DNA of 40,750 bases from contig QNXU01000269.1 of assembly GCA_003973485.1 (NCBI GenBank), positions 1 through 40,750 on the forward strand, read 5' to 3'. Below, piece after piece: positions 11,156-22,820 of this stretch (position 1 is the first letter of the stretch; every line of letters begins with the position of its first letter). The notes below the pieces were generated by a model. That model made no database searches and had not been told where the DNA came from. It worked only from the letters and a program-made list of their open reading frames with translations. The position numbers and the translations under genes are program-made. The stretch is from Bacteroidota bacterium. Lineage in GTDB: Bacteria > Bacteroidota > Bacteroidia > Cytophagales > Cyclobacteriaceae.

Positions 11156-11410
11156 ATGGAAAGAAACCTTAGAAAGGAAAGAGTAGGGTTAGTTGTTAGT
11201 AACAAAATGGATAAGTCCATTACCGTTTCTGTAGAAAGAAAGGTTAAACACCCTATGTATGGTAAATTCGTAAAGAAAAATACCAAATTCATGGCTCATG
11301 ATGAGGCTAATGATTGTACTATTGGCGATACCGTCAGAATACAAGAAACTAGACCAATGAGCAAGAATAAAAAATGGAGATTAGTAGAAATCGTAGAAAG
11401 AGCTAAATAA
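11156..11410 (+). CDS. rpsQ: 30S ribosomal protein S17
   Basis: S17 is a primary 16S rRNA binder with an OB fold. Its 84 residues include [20 protein letters not shown], the segment [19 protein letters not shown], and [18 protein letters not shown]. The position between rpmC and rplN is the usual one. Confidence 0.97.
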   Translation: MERNLRKERVGLVVSNKMDKSITVSVERKVKHPMYGKFVKKNTKFMAHDEANDCTIGDTVRIQETRPMSKNKKWRLVEIVERAK

Positions 11411-11412
11411 CC

Positions 11413-11781
11413 ATGATACAACAAGAATCAAGATTAAGTGTTGCGGATAATAGTGGTGCCAAAGAGGTATTATGTATTCGCGTATTGGGCGGTACTAAGA
11501 AAAGGTATGCTTCCATTGGTGATAAAGTGATTGTAACTGTTAAGTCTGCTCTTTCTTCAAGTAATTTGAAAAAAGGTACCGTTTCTAGAGCTGTCATCGT
11601 ACGCACTAAGAAAGAGGTGAGAAGAAAAGATGGTTCTTATATTCGTTTTGAAGATAATGCAGCTGTGTTATTGAACCCAAATGATGAGCCAAGAGGTACT
11701 CGTATTTTCGGACCTGTTGCTAGAGAATTGCGTGAAAAGCAATTCATGAAAATTGTTTCTTTAGCACCTGAAGTATTATAA
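11413..11781 (+). CDS. rplN: 50S ribosomal protein L14
   Basis: L14 lies at the subunit interface, next to L19, and is the binding site of the silencing factor RsfS. The 122 residues show [20 protein letters not shown], the basic loop [19 protein letters not shown], and [20 protein letters not shown]. It follows rpsQ after 2 bases. Confidence 0.98.
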   Translation: MIQQESRLSVADNSGAKEVLCIRVLGGTKKRYASIGDKVIVTVKSALSSSNLKKGTVSRAVIVRTKKEVRRKDGSYIRFEDNAAVLLNPNDEPRGTRIFGPVARELREKQFMKIVSLAPEVL

Positions 11782-11785
11782 TATT

Positions 11786-12133
11786 ATGGAAAGGAGAAAA
11801 AATAAACAACAGAAATTTCATATCCGCAAGGGTGATACTGTTAAGGTTATCGCTGGTAACGCCAAAGGTAAAACTGGAACAGTATTAGAAATGATAGGCG
11901 AGAAAAATAGAGCTATCGTAGAAGGAGCTAATATTGTTACTAAGCATAATAAGCCTTCTGCCAATAGTCCTCAAGGTGGTATCGATAAAGTTGAAGCACC
12001 AATTCACATCAGTAATTTGATGTTAGTGGATCCTGCAACAGGCGATGCAACAAGAACTGGACGAAAGCTTGATGAAAACGGAAAATTGCAAAGATATTCA
12101 AAAAAAACGGGGGAGGTGATCAAAAATGGCTAA
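11786..12133 (+). CDS. rplX: 50S ribosomal protein L24
   Basis: L24 starts assembly of the large subunit and contains a KOW motif, seen here as [20 protein letters not shown]. It has 115 residues. The gene overlaps rplE by 8 bases. Its last codons (acg ggg gag gtg atc) are G-rich compared with the rest of the gene because they also spell a very strong ribosome binding site for rplE. Confidence 0.97.
   Translation: MERRKNKQQKFHIRKGDTVKVIAGNAKGKTGTVLEMIGEKNRAIVEGANIVTKHNKPSANSPQGGIDKVEAPIHISNLMLVDPATGDATRTGRKLDENGKLQRYSKKTGEVIKNG
12112..12121 (+). promoter_or_regulatory. Extended Shine-Dalgarno sequence for rplE
   Basis: GGAGGTGATC is a perfect 10-base complement of the standard 16S rRNA 3' end (GATCACCTCC). 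The GGAGG core ends 9 bases before the rplE ATG, an optimal distance. It lies inside the coding end of rplX. Almost every other gene in this cluster has no such sequence, as expected in Bacteroidota. Confidence 0.8.
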
Positions 12134-12683
12134 TCCAAGAATAAAAGATTTATACCTGGGTGAAATAATTCCCGCTTTGAAAGAAAAGTTTCAATATAGC
12201 TCTGCAATGGAAGTTCCTAAACTCACTAAAATTGTGATTAATAAAGGAATTGGAGCAGCTACTGCTGATAAGAAATTAGTTGATACAGGTGTTGAAGAAT
12301 TGACCATGATAACTGGTCAAAAAGCTGTACCTACTTATGCTAAAAATTCAATTTCGAATTTTAAGTTAAGAGAAGGAATGCCTATAGGAGCTAAAGTTAC
12401 ACTAAGAGGAGAGAAAATGTACGAGTTTTTAGATAGATTATTATCTGTTTCATTACCTCGTGTACGTGACTTTCAAGGTGTGAAAGATAAAGGTTTTGAC
12501 GGAAGAGGTAATTATACTCTTGGTGTTAAAGAACAGATTATTTTTCCGGAAATAAGTATTGATAAAGTTTCAACAATTTCCGGTATGGATATTACATTTG
12601 TAACCACTGCAAAAACGGATGAAGAAAGTTTTGAATTATTGAAAGCTTTCGGAATGCCATTTGCCAGTAAAAACAATAAATAA
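12126..12683 (+). CDS. rplE: 50S ribosomal protein L5
   Basis: L5 binds 5S rRNA and contacts the P-site tRNA. The 185 residues include [20 protein letters not shown], the motif [20 protein letters not shown], and [20 protein letters not shown]. The start ATG lies inside the 3' end of rplX and is preceded by an unusually strong Shine-Dalgarno sequence. This suggests that re-initiation or direct ribosome recruitment sets L5 output. Confidence 0.98.
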   Translation: MANPRIKDLYLGEIIPALKEKFQYSSAMEVPKLTKIVINKGIGAATADKKLVDTGVEELTMITGQKAVPTYAKNSISNFKLREGMPIGAKVTLRGEKMYEFLDRLLSVSLPRVRDFQGVKDKGFDGRGNYTLGVKEQIIFPEISIDKVSTISGMDITFVTTAKTDEESFELLKAFGMPFASKNNK

Positions 12684-12685
12684 TT

Positions 12686-12955
12686 ATGGCTAGAAAAGCA
12701 GTAATTGCCAGAGAAAAGAAAAGAGAGAGATTAGTCGCTAAATATGCAGCTAAAAGAGCTGAGCTAAAAGCAAATGGTGACTATGAGGCTTTAGATAAAT
12801 TGCCAAAAAATGCATCTCCAGTAAGATTACATAACAGATGTAAATTAACTGGTCGTCCTAAAGGATATATGCGTAAATTTGGAATCTCAAGGGTAACCTT
12901 CCGTGAAATGGCTTCACAGGGAAAGATACCAGGGGTAACCAAAGCAAGTTGGTGA
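12686..12955 (+). CDS. rpsN: 30S ribosomal protein S14, zinc-independent form
   Basis: S14 is in the small-subunit head. At 89 residues this is the long form. It lacks the CxxC...CxxC zinc ligands of the short form; only one Cys (in [20 protein letters not shown]) is present. It is the last gene of this unit; a 91-base gap with a promoter follows. Confidence 0.97.
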   Translation: MARKAVIAREKKRERLVAKYAAKRAELKANGDYEALDKLPKNASPVRLHNRCKLTGRPKGYMRKFGISRVTFREMASQGKIPGVTKASW

Positions 12956-12992
12956 TTTTTAATATTTTATTTTTATAAACAAATTAATTTCT

Positions 12993-13000
12993 TAACTTTG
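12993..13000 (+). promoter_or_regulatory. Promoter -7 box before rpsH
   Basis: TAACTTTG matches the Bacteroidota -7 consensus and is followed by cacgcctgtttcggcag, similar to the start region of the rplC transcript. A T-run (12970-12975), rather than a clear TTTG, occupies the expected -33 position. The rpsH ATG is 46 bases downstream. It would drive the spc/alpha genes rpsH to rplQ. Confidence 0.7.
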
Positions 13001-13046
13001 CACGCCTGTTTCGGCAGAGCAACTAGAAATTATAATTAATTAAGAG

Positions 13047-13445
13047 ATGGTAACTGATCCAATAGCTGATTTTCTTACAAGGGTTCGTAATGCTATTAAA
13101 GCAAATCACCGAATCGTAGAAGTACCGGCATCAAACTTGAAAAAAAGTATGACCAAAGTACTTCATGAAAAAGGTTATATCCTGAATTATAAATTCGAGG
13201 AAGATAACGGACAAGGTAATATTAAGATTGCTTTGAAATATGATCCTGAAACAAAAACTCCAGCTATTTCAAACTTGGAGAGAGTTTCAAAACCAGGGTT
13301 GAGAAAATACTCTGATTCTGAAAACTTGCCGAGAGTTTTAAATGGTTTAGGTGTTGCTATAATGTCAACGTCTAAAGGAGTTATCACTGATAAAGAAGCA
13401 AGAACGCTTAAAGTTGGTGGTGAAGTATTGTGCTACGTATATTAA
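13047..13445 (+). CDS. rpsH: 30S ribosomal protein S8
   Basis: S8 binds the central domain of 16S rRNA; in E. coli it also represses the spc operon. The 132 residues show [20 protein letters not shown] at the N-terminus and [20 protein letters not shown] and GGEVLCYVY at the C-terminus. It is first in its unit, behind an internal promoter. Confidence 0.98.
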   Translation: MVTDPIADFLTRVRNAIKANHRIVEVPASNLKKSMTKVLHEKGYILNYKFEEDNGQGNIKIALKYDPETKTPAISNLERVSKPGLRKYSDSENLPRVLNGLGVAIMSTSKGVITDKEARTLKVGGEVLCYVY

Positions 13446-13454
13446 AGAATAGAA

Positions 13455-14009
13455 ATGTCACGAATAGGTAAAAGTCTTATAAATCTACCTCAAGATGTAA
13501 CGCTTGAAATTACTAAGGATAACTTAGTAACAGTAAAGGGATCTAAAGGTACTTTAACGCAGCAAGTTGATACTGCTATTTCTGTTAAAAATACTGATGG
13601 GGTAGTACAACTAGAGAGAGCTACAGAATCTAAAAGACATAAAGCAATGCATGGTTTATACAGAGCTTTATTAAATAATATGGTTACTGGAGTTTCTGAA
13701 GGTTACAAAAAACAATTAGAACTTGTAGGTGTAGGTTATAAAGCTACTGTACAAGGTAATATACTAGAATTAAACGTAGGTTATTCTCACAGTATATTTT
13801 TAGGGTTACCTGAGGAAGTAAAGGCTTCTGCAGAAACGGTTAAAGGTCAAAATCCTATCGTTACTTTAGAAAGCTTTGATAAACAATTAATTGGACAAGT
13901 AGCTGCAAAAATCAAGTCCTTACGTACTGTTGAACCGTACAAAGGAAAAGGAATTAGATTTGTGGGTGAACAAGTTAGACGTAAAGCAGGTAAAACTGCC
14001 GCTAAATAA
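13455..14009 (+). CDS. rplF: 50S ribosomal protein L6
   Basis: L6 sits near the factor-binding site and the sarcin-ricin loop. The 184 residues include two similar domains. The motif [20 protein letters not shown] marks the centre, and [20 protein letters not shown] marks the C-terminus. Spacing to rpsH and rplR is 9 and 8 bases. Confidence 0.98.
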   Translation: MSRIGKSLINLPQDVTLEITKDNLVTVKGSKGTLTQQVDTAISVKNTDGVVQLERATESKRHKAMHGLYRALLNNMVTGVSEGYKKQLELVGVGYKATVQGNILELNVGYSHSIFLGLPEEVKASAETVKGQNPIVTLESFDKQLIGQVAAKIKSLRTVEPYKGKGIRFVGEQVRRKAGKTAAK

Positions 14010-14017
14010 TATTTAAA

Positions 14018-14368
14018 ATGGCTATTAGTAAACAAGATAGACGAGCTCGAATTAAATTAGGAATTCGTAGAAAGATTTCCGGAACTGCTGAAACACCTCG
14101 TTTGACGGTATTTAAAAGTAACCGTGCCATTTATGCACAAGTAATTGATGATCTTAAAGGACATACTTTAGTTGCTGCAAATTCATTAGAATTAGGCGCT
14201 AAAAGTAATGCAGACATCGATACAGCTTCTAAAGTTGGTGAAACTTTAGCTGAAAGAGCAAAAGAAGCTGGTATCAAATCAATTGTATTTGATAGAGGTG
14301 GTTACAGGTTCCATGGTAGAGTAAAAGCATTGGCTGACGGTGCTCGTAAAGGTGGCTTAAAATTCTAA
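14018..14368 (+). CDS. rplR: 50S ribosomal protein L18
   Basis: L18 binds 5S rRNA together with L5. It has 116 residues, with [20 protein letters not shown] and [18 protein letters not shown] at the N-terminus and [20 protein letters not shown] at the C-terminus. It ends 4 bases before rpsE. Confidence 0.98.
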   Translation: MAISKQDRRARIKLGIRRKISGTAETPRLTVFKSNRAIYAQVIDDLKGHTLVAANSLELGAKSNADIDTASKVGETLAERAKEAGIKSIVFDRGGYRFHGRVKALADGARKGGLKF

Positions 14369-14372
14369 AAAT

Positions 14373-14891
14373 ATGTCTCAGAGTAATATAAAATCTGTTA
14401 GAGCAAGCGAAATCGAACTGAAGGAGAAAGTAGTAGCCATCAAAAGGGTTGCTAAAGTTGTAAAGGGAGGTAGAAGATTTAGTTTCTCTGCAATCGTAGT
14501 TGTGGGAGATGGTAATGGTGTTGTTGGTTATGGATTGGGTAAAGCCAATGAAGTAACTGATGCAATTACTAAAGGAATTGACGATGCTAAAAAGAATTTG
14601 GTAAAAGTGCCTATTCTTAAAGGTACTGTTCCTCACGAACAAATTGGTAAATATAGTGGTGGTTTCGTATTAGTGAAACCTGCTTCTCCAGGTACTGGTG
14701 TAATTGCAGGTGGTGCAATGCGTGCTGTTTTTGAAAGTGCTGGTGTGCATAACGTTTTAGCTAAGTCTAAAGGTTCTTCAAACCCACATAACGTAGTTAA
14801 GGCTACATTTGATGCGCTACTTAAATTAAGAGATCCTTATACAGTAGCGAAAGATAGAGGAATTGCACTTTCTAATGTATTTAATGGTTAA
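14373..14891 (+). CDS. rpsE: 30S ribosomal protein S5
   Basis: S5 takes part in mRNA unwinding and decoding accuracy. At 172 residues it is full length. The dsRNA-binding-like N-terminal domain is marked by [20 protein letters not shown] and [20 protein letters not shown]. The C-terminal domain is marked by [20 protein letters not shown]. No unusual changes were seen. Confidence 0.98.
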   Translation: MSQSNIKSVRASEIELKEKVVAIKRVAKVVKGGRRFSFSAIVVVGDGNGVVGYGLGKANEVTDAITKGIDDAKKNLVKVPILKGTVPHEQIGKYSGGFVLVKPASPGTGVIAGGAMRAVFESAGVHNVLAKSKGSSNPHNVVKATFDALLKLRDPYTVAKDRGIALSNVFNG

Positions 14892-14896
14892 TTACG

Positions 14897-15079
14897 ATGG
14901 CTAAGAAAATTAAAGTAACACAAACAAGAAGTGTAATAGGTAGACCAAAAGACCAAAAGTTAACAATTCAAGCTTTAGGTTTAGGTAGAATTAATAAAAC
15001 TGTGACTAAAGAATCAACTCCTCAAATTGAAGGTATGTTGAGAAAAGTAGATCACTTAGTTAATGTAACTGAAGGATAA
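14897..15079 (+). CDS. rpmD: 50S ribosomal protein L30
   Basis: L30 is a small protein of the large subunit, absent from some phyla. It has 60 residues, with [20 protein letters not shown] and [20 protein letters not shown]. The start ATG is 5 bases after rpsE, and rplO begins 1 base after the stop. Confidence 0.95.
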   Translation: MAKKIKVTQTRSVIGRPKDQKLTIQALGLGRINKTVTKESTPQIEGMLRKVDHLVNVTEG

Positions 15080-15080
15080 G

Positions 15081-15527
15081 ATGAAATTACATACATTAAA
15101 ACCAGCAGAAGGTTCTATTAAAAATAGAAAGCGTATTGGTAGAGGACAGGGTTCTGGTGCTGCCGGTACTGCAGGAAGAGGTCATAAAGGAGCTAAATCT
15201 AGAAGTGGATATTCTTCAAAACAAGGTTTTGAAGGTGGTCAAATGCCATTACAAAGAAGAGTCCCTAAATTTGGTTTCAATAATATCAATAGAGTAAGCT
15301 ACAAAGCTATCAACTTAAGTGATCTTCAAACTCTTCAAGAGAAGTATAGTGTTGACACTATTGATTTAGATTTATTGAAAAGCAAAGGACTTGTTGCTAA
15401 AAATGACTTGGTTAAAATTTTAGGAAACGGAACCTTAAAAGCAAAATTGAATGTTACTGCTAATGCATTTTCAAAAACTGCATTAGAAGCAATCGAGAAA
15501 GCTGGAGGAACTGCATCAAAAATATAA
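15081..15527 (+). CDS. rplO: 50S ribosomal protein L15
   Basis: L15 is a late-assembling large-subunit protein. Its 148 residues begin with the Gly/Arg-rich extension KNRKRIGRGQGSGAAGTAGR and continue with FEGGQMPLQRRVPKFGFNN. The C-terminal globular domain ends KTALEAIEKAGGTASKI. It directly precedes secY (1-base gap). Confidence 0.98.
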   Translation: MKLHTLKPAEGSIKNRKRIGRGQGSGAAGTAGRGHKGAKSRSGYSSKQGFEGGQMPLQRRVPKFGFNNINRVSYKAINLSDLQTLQEKYSVDTIDLDLLKSKGLVAKNDLVKILGNGTLKAKLNVTANAFSKTALEAIEKAGGTASKI

Positions 15528-15528
15528 T

Positions 15529-16848
15529 ATGAATCGTTTTTTTTCTACCATAAAGAATATATTCTCTATTGAAGAGCTTAGAGATAGAATTTTAAACACC
15601 ATTGGGTTTTTAATTATTTTCCGTTTAGGCTCTTTTGTAGTTTTACCAGGAGTTGATCCTTCTAAATTATCAGGGGATGCTCAAGGTATATTCGGTCTTT
15701 TAGATACCATTTTAGGTGGAGCATTTTCTAATGCATCCATCTTTGCGTTAGGTATTATGCCTTATATTTCTGCAAGTATTGTTATTCAACTTTTAACAGT
15801 TGCTGTACCATACTTCCAGAAGATGCAAAAAGAGGGAGAATCAGGTAGAAAGAAAATTACTCAAATAACTAGAGTATTGACCATTGCTATCACTTTCGTT
15901 CAAGGTGTTAGTTATGTTGCCGGAACTATTCCAAGTGAAGCAATTATGATGAGTCAAACATTTTTTACTTTTACATCAGTAATTGTTTTAACTGCAGGTA
16001 CAATCTTTTGTATGTGGTTAGGAGAAAAAATTACTGATAAAGGTATAGGGAACGGTATTTCTATGTTGATTATGATAGGAATTATCTCACGTTTTCCAGG
16101 ATCAATTGTTGCTGAAGCAATTTCTTTAGGAATGAGTGGTTTGTTGTTCTTTATACTTGAAATTGTAGCATTGTTTTTTGTAGTAATGGTAACAGTAATG
16201 TTAGTTCAAGCTACGAGAAGAATACCAGTTCAATATGCTAAACAGGTTGTAGGAGGAAGAGTTTATGGCGGACAACGTCAGTATATTCCTTTAAAAGTAA
16301 ATGCATCTGGTGTAATGCCGATTATATTTGCACAATCATTAATGTTCCTTCCTGCTTTGTTAGCTAATTTATGGGCAGAAGATAGTGATACTGCTGCTTA
16401 TATTGGAAATGTATTTTCAGACTTCCAAAGCTGGCAATACAATTTAACATTTGCATTATTAATCATAATATTTACCTTTTTATATACTGCCATCACGATT
16501 AATCCTAGTCAAATTGCAGATGATATGAAAAGAAATGGTGGTTTCGTACCAGGTATTAAACCAGGGAAAGAAACTTCAGATTTTATAGATAATATTTTAA
16601 CTAAAATTACTTTACCAGGTTCAATTTACTTAGCAATAATTGCAATTTTACCTGCCTTTGTTGCTAGAGCCGGAGTAGGAACTCAATTCTCTCAATTCTT
16701 TGGTGGTACATCCCTAATCATTATGGTTGGTGTAATTTTGGATACTTTACAACAAATTGAGAGTTATTTATTGATGCGTCATTATGAAGGAATGATGAAA
16801 TCAGGTAAAGTAAAAGGTAGTTCATCACAAAGAACAGCAGTAGCTTAA
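15529..16848 (+). CDS. secY: Preprotein translocase subunit SecY
   Basis: SecY is the protein-conducting channel of the inner membrane. The 439 residues contain the ten membrane segments of the family; clear ones are at the N-terminus (NTIGFLIIFRLGSFVVLPGV) and near residue 65 (FALGIMPYISASIVIQLLTV). The cytoplasmic loop motifs GEKITDKGIGNGISMLIMIG and NPSQIADDMKRNGGFVPGI are intact. It lies between rplO and infA in the normal spc order, so translocon synthesis is tied to ribosome synthesis. Confidence 0.99.
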   Translation: MNRFFSTIKNIFSIEELRDRILNTIGFLIIFRLGSFVVLPGVDPSKLSGDAQGIFGLLDTILGGAFSNASIFALGIMPYISASIVIQLLTVAVPYFQKMQKEGESGRKKITQITRVLTIAITFVQGVSYVAGTIPSEAIMMSQTFFTFTSVIVLTAGTIFCMWLGEKITDKGIGNGISMLIMIGIISRFPGSIVAEAISLGMSGLLFFILEIVALFFVVMVTVMLVQATRRIPVQYAKQVVGGRVYGGQRQYIPLKVNASGVMPIIFAQSLMFLPALLANLWAEDSDTAAYIGNVFSDFQSWQYNLTFALLIIIFTFLYTAITINPSQIADDMKRNGGFVPGIKPGKETSDFIDNILTKITLPGSIYLAIIAILPAFVARAGVGTQFSQFFGGTSLIIMVGVILDTLQQIESYLLMRHYEGMMKSGKVKGSSSQRTAVA

Positions 16849-16857
16849 TTAATAATT

Positions 16858-17076
16858 ATGGCAAAACAAAGTTCAATAGAGCAAGATGGAACAATAACAG
16901 AAGCATTATCAAATGCAATGTTTCGTGTAGAATTAAGTAATGGTCATGAGGTCATAGCTCATATTTCAGGGAAGATGAGAATGAATTATATTAAAATTCT
17001 TCCTGGAGATAAAGTTAAGCTTGAGATGTCTCCTTATGATTTAACAAAAGGTAGAATAGTATACAGGTACAAATAA
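16858..17076 (+). CDS. infA: Translation initiation factor IF-1
   Basis: IF-1 blocks the A site during initiation. The 72-residue OB-fold protein is full length: [20 protein letters not shown], then [20 protein letters not shown] and GRIVYRYK. It is located between secY and rpmJ, as in most bacteria outside the gamma-proteobacteria. Confidence 0.98.
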   Translation: MAKQSSIEQDGTITEALSNAMFRVELSNGHEVIAHISGKMRMNYIKILPGDKVKLEMSPYDLTKGRIVYRYK

Positions 17077-17083
17077 AAAGATT

Positions 17084-17200
17084 ATGAAAGTTAAAGCTTC
17101 AATCAAAAAGAGAAGTGTTGATTGTAAAGTAGTCCGAAGAAACGGTAAGCTTTATGTGATCAACAAGAAGAATCCACGTTTCAAACAAAGACAAGGGTAA
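17084..17200 (+). CDS. rpmJ: 50S ribosomal protein L36, zinc-free form
   Basis: A 38-residue protein, [20 protein letters not shown] followed by [18 protein letters not shown]. The four zinc ligands of classical L36 (Cys11, Cys14, Cys27, His33) are reduced to Cys14; the others are Ser, Asn and Phe. It is therefore the zinc-independent paralogue type that is normal in Bacteroidota. It lies 7 bases after infA and 2 before rpsM. Confidence 0.95.
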   Translation: MKVKASIKKRSVDCKVVRRNGKLYVINKKNPRFKQRQG

Positions 17201-17202
17201 TT

Positions 17203-17580
17203 ATGGCAAGAGTTTCCGGAGTAGATATTCCTGATAATAAAAGGGGAGTTATATCATTGACCTACATATTTGGTCTTGGTAGAAGTTCATCAGCAAAGAT
17301 TTTAGAAATGGCTGGTGTTGACGCTGATAAAAAAGTAAGTGATTGGACTGATGACGAAGCAAATAGCATTAGAACAGTCATTAGTGAAAACTTCAAAACA
17401 GAAGGTGTTTTAAAATCTGAGGTTCAAATGAGCATCAAAAGATTATTGGATATCGGATGTTATAGAGGTTTACGTCACAGAAAGGGGCTTCCATTAAGAG
17501 GGCAGAGAACAAAAAATAACTCTCGTACTCGTAAAGGAAAAAGGAAGACTATTGCAAATAAAAAGAAAGCTACTAAGTAA
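17203..17580 (+). CDS. rpsM: 30S ribosomal protein S13
   Basis: S13 bridges the subunits and touches the P-site tRNA through its basic tail. The 125 residues begin [20 protein letters not shown] and contain [20 protein letters not shown]. The tail [20 protein letters not shown] is strongly basic. It starts the alpha-operon part of the cluster. Confidence 0.98.
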   Translation: MARVSGVDIPDNKRGVISLTYIFGLGRSSSAKILEMAGVDADKKVSDWTDDEANSIRTVISENFKTEGVLKSEVQMSIKRLLDIGCYRGLRHRKGLPLRGQRTKNNSRTRKGKRKTIANKKKATK

Positions 17581-17590
17581 TCATTAGATC

Positions 17591-17983
17591 ATGGCTCAAA
17601 AGAGAAAAGATAAAGCTAAAAAAAGAGTTGTTAATGTTGAAGCTATCGGACAAGCACACATCAGAGCTTCGTTCAATAACATCATCATTTCATTAACAAA
17701 CTCTACAGGTCAAGTTATTTCCTGGGCATCAGCCGGAAAAATGGGATTTAAGGGTTCTAAAAAGAACACTCCTTATGCTGGACAAGTTGCAGCTCAAAAT
17801 GCTGCACAGACTGCCTATGATTTAGGTCTAAGGAAAGTTGAAGTATATGTAAAAGGACCTGGAGCAGGGAGAGATTCTGCAATCAGAACTATACAAAATA
17901 CAGGTATTGAAGTAACGGTGATTAAAGATGTTACTCCATTACCACATAATGGATGTCGTCCACCTAAAAGACGTAGGGTTTAA
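17591..17983 (+). CDS. rpsK: 30S ribosomal protein S11
   Basis: S11 forms part of the platform. The 130 residues contain [20 protein letters not shown] and [20 protein letters not shown], and end in the conserved basic stretch [13 protein letters not shown]. Gaps to rpsM and rpsD are 10 and 25 bases. Confidence 0.98.
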   Translation: MAQKRKDKAKKRVVNVEAIGQAHIRASFNNIIISLTNSTGQVISWASAGKMGFKGSKKNTPYAGQVAAQNAAQTAYDLGLRKVEVYVKGPGAGRDSAIRTIQNTGIEVTVIKDVTPLPHNGCRPPKRRRV

Positions 17984-18008
17984 TTCATCGCTTAAGTAAT
18001 TAAAGAAA

Positions 18009-18614
18009 ATGGCTAGATATAAAGGACCAAAATCCAAAATAGCAAGAAGGTTTAACGAACCAATTTTTGGTGCAAGTAAAGCATTATCCAAAAAAGCTTA
18101 TCCTCCTGGGCAACATGGCAGAGGAAGACGAAGAAAACAGTCTGAATATGCTATACAGCTTATGGAAAAGCAAAAGGCTAAATACACTTATGGTGTATTA
18201 GAAAAGCAATTTGCTAATTTGTTTGATAAGGCTTCCAGAAAGAAAGGTATTACCGGTGAGGTTTTACTTCAATTATTGGAAAGCAGATTGGATAACGTAG
18301 TTTTTAGATTAGGAATTGCTCCTACTAGAAGAGCTGCTAGACAATTGGTAGGTCATAAACATATTTTGGTAAATGGTGAGATATTAAATATCCCATCTTA
18401 TCAGGTAAAAGAAAGTGATGTGATTGGTGTTAGAGAAAAATCTAAATCTTTAGAGGCCATTACTGATAGTCTTTCTTCTAATACAGCATCAAAATATTCT
18501 TGGTTAGAATTTGATAAGTCTTCAATGTCAGGAAAATTTGTAAATATTCCTCAAAGAGAAGATATTCCAGAGAATATTAATGAGCAACTAATTGTCGAGT
18601 TGTACTCAAAATAA
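18009..18614 (+). CDS. rpsD: 30S ribosomal protein S4
   Basis: S4 is a primary 16S rRNA binder; in E. coli it also represses the alpha operon. The 201 residues include a zinc-free N-terminus ([20 protein letters not shown]) and an S4 RNA-binding domain, [20 protein letters not shown] and [20 protein letters not shown]. No changes in the usual accuracy-related residues were noticed. Confidence 0.98.
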   Translation: MARYKGPKSKIARRFNEPIFGASKALSKKAYPPGQHGRGRRRKQSEYAIQLMEKQKAKYTYGVLEKQFANLFDKASRKKGITGEVLLQLLESRLDNVVFRLGIAPTRRAARQLVGHKHILVNGEILNIPSYQVKESDVIGVREKSKSLEAITDSLSSNTASKYSWLEFDKSSMSGKFVNIPQREDIPENINEQLIVELYSK

Positions 18615-18641
18615 ACAGTTAATTTAAAGAAATTTTATAAT

Positions 18642-19631
18642 ATGTCCATTTTAGCATTCCAAATGCCTGAAAAGGTTGCAATGGAGAAAGCAGACGATTT
18701 TCACGGGCTTTTTACATTCAAACCATTAGAAAAAGGATATGGTGTTACAGTAGGTAATGCCCTAAGAAGAATTTTGTTATCTTCACTTGAAGGTTATGCT
18801 ATAACTGGGATAAAAATTCCTGGTGTATTGCATGAGTTTTCTGCAGTTGAAGGTGTTGTGGAAGATGTTTCTGAATTAATCTTGAATCTTAAAATGGTAA
18901 GATTTAAGAAGATTGCTGAGACTGCTGACAACAAAATTAATATTTCTCTAAAAAACACTAAGGAATTCAAGGCTGGTGACATTAATAAGTTCACAACCGC
19001 TTTTGAAATCTTAAACCCAGATTTGTTGATTTGCCACATGGATGAATCAATAAATTTTGAGATAGAATTAACTATCGAAAAGGGAAGAGGATATGTTTCT
19101 TCTGAAGAAAACACATTAGTTGATCAGGTTGCAGATTATATTGCTATTGATTCTATTTTTACTCCAATTAAAAACGTTAAATACAGCGTTGAAAATACAA
19201 GGGTAGAACAAAAGACTGACTATGAGCAATTAGTTTTAGACATTGAAACTGATGGTAGTATTCATCCTGAAGTGGCTTTAAAAGGTGCTGCTAATATTTT
19301 GATCAAACACTTTATGTTGTTTTCTGACCAAAATATGGTATTGGATGCTGGCGGATCTGATGAGCCAGAAGCTGTAGATGAGGAAATGTTGCATATGCGC
19401 AAATTGCTTAAAACAGCTTTAAATGACTTAGATCTTTCCGTAAGAGCATACAATTGCTTGAAGGCTGCAGATGTTAAAACCTTAGGTGACTTAGTAGCGC
19501 TTGAAATTTCTGATATGATGAAATTTAGAAATTTCGGTAAGAAATCTTTAGCTGAATTAGAGCAATTAGTAGCTGATAAAGGTTTAACCTTTGGAATGGA
19601 TTTATCCAAATACAAACTTGACGAAGAATAA
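18642..19631 (+). CDS. rpoA: RNA polymerase alpha subunit
   Basis: Alpha dimerises to start RNA polymerase assembly; its C-terminal domain binds DNA and regulators. The 329 residues show the N-terminal domain motif [20 protein letters not shown] and [15 protein letters not shown]. After an acidic linker comes the C-terminal domain, [20 protein letters not shown] and [20 protein letters not shown]. It is followed after 5 bases by rplQ. Confidence 0.99.
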   Translation: MSILAFQMPEKVAMEKADDFHGLFTFKPLEKGYGVTVGNALRRILLSSLEGYAITGIKIPGVLHEFSAVEGVVEDVSELILNLKMVRFKKIAETADNKINISLKNTKEFKAGDINKFTTAFEILNPDLLICHMDESINFEIELTIEKGRGYVSSEENTLVDQVADYIAIDSIFTPIKNVKYSVENTRVEQKTDYEQLVLDIETDGSIHPEVALKGAANILIKHFMLFSDQNMVLDAGGSDEPEAVDEEMLHMRKLLKTALNDLDLSVRAYNCLKAADVKTLGDLVALEISDMMKFRNFGKKSLAELEQLVADKGLTFGMDLSKYKLDEE

Positions 19632-19636
19632 GGACA

Positions 19637-20269
19637 ATGAGACACGGTAAGAAATTTAATCATTTAAGTAGAACTGCTTCCCATAGAAACGCAATGTTAT
19701 CTAACATGGCAGGTTCTTTAATCCTTTCTAAAAGGATTACTACTACTGTTGCTAAAGCAAAAGCACTAAGGAAGTATGTTGAGCCTTTATTGACAAAATC
19801 AAAAGAGGATACTACTCATAACAGAAGGATTGTATTCTCCTCTTTGAAAAATAAAGAAGTTCTTAAAGAGCTTTTTGATGAGGTAGCTACTAAAATTGCT
19901 AACAGACCTGGTGGTTACACTAGAATTATCAAATTAGGATCTAGACTTGGTGATGATGCTGAAATGGCCTTGATTGAGTTAGTAGATTACAATGAGATGT
20001 TACTAGGTGGTACTGAGAAGAAAGAAAAGAAAACTACTAGAAGAAGCCGTAGAGGTGGTGGTTCTAAATCTGCTTCTGCTAAATCAGAAGGTACTGCTAC
20101 TGAAGCTAAAGAGTCTAAAGAAGAGGCTCCAAAAAAAGAAGCTAAGCAAGAGGATGCTCCAAAAGCTGAAGCTAAAAAAGCTGAACCTAAAAAAGAGGAT
20201 GCTCCTAAAGCTGAGAAAAAAGAAACAAAATCTGAAGATAAATCAGATGAGAAAAAGGGAGATGAATAG
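19637..20269 (+). CDS. rplQ: 50S ribosomal protein L17 with long charged tail
   Basis: L17 is near the exit tunnel. The body, residues 1-125, has the family motifs [20 protein letters not shown] and [20 protein letters not shown]. Residues 126-210 are a low-complexity Lys/Glu/Ala/Ser tail with near-repeats ([22 protein letters not shown] is split over 20146-20210), so the protein is much longer than the 120-130 residues of E. coli L17. Such tails occur in other Bacteroidota L17; the purpose is unknown. A terminator follows. Confidence 0.97.
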   Translation: MRHGKKFNHLSRTASHRNAMLSNMAGSLILSKRITTTVAKAKALRKYVEPLLTKSKEDTTHNRRIVFSSLKNKEVLKELFDEVATKIANRPGGYTRIIKLGSRLGDDAEMALIELVDYNEMLLGGTEKKEKKTTRRSRRGGGSKSASAKSEGTATEAKESKEEAPKKEAKQEDAPKAEAKKAEPKKEDAPKAEKKETKSEDKSDEKKGDE

Positions 20270-20292
20270 TCTTTCTACTAATAGATTTAATA

Positions 20293-20329
20293 AAAGGGAT
20301 TGGATATTTATTCAATCCCTTTTTTTTTA
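20293..20329 (+). terminator. Intrinsic terminator after rplQ
   Basis: AAAGGGATTG (20293-20302) pairs with CAATCCCTTT (20313-20322) around a 10-base loop, followed by a T-run. It ends the ribosomal superoperon. Confidence 0.9.
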
Positions 20330-20331
20330 TT

Positions 20332-20339
20332 TATTTTTG
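20332..20339 (+). promoter_or_regulatory. Candidate -7 box for carA-eno
   Basis: TATTTTTG fits TAnnTTTG and lies just after the rplQ terminator, 51 bases before the carA ATG. No clear TTTG occupies the -33 position, so support is from the -7 box and location only. Confidence 0.5.
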
Positions 20340-20390
20340 TCTCAATTTAAATAAAGCTCCTTTTCATTTTCAATTTCAGAATAAGATCTG

Positions 20391-22767
<2,377 letters not shown>

Positions 22768-22785
22768 AATATTATATTTTCAATT

Positions 22786-22820
22786 AAAGGCTATTGGTGA
22801 TTTCGCCAATAGCCTTTTTT
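22786..22820 (+). terminator. Intrinsic terminator after eno
   Basis: AAAGGCTATTGG (22786-22797) pairs perfectly with CCAATAGCCTTT (22806-22817) and a short T-run follows. The inner loop can pair further (tga with tcg). Confidence 0.9.

Noticed and set aside
17084-17200. Loss of zinc ligands in L36 as a mutation
   Set aside because: The zinc-free form is the normal one in Bacteroidota, as is the zinc-free S14, so it is not damage.
20007-20354. 115-residue Lys/Leu-rich ORF overlapping the rplQ tail
   Set aside because: It is the +1 shadow of the repetitive L17 tail and runs through the rplQ terminator.
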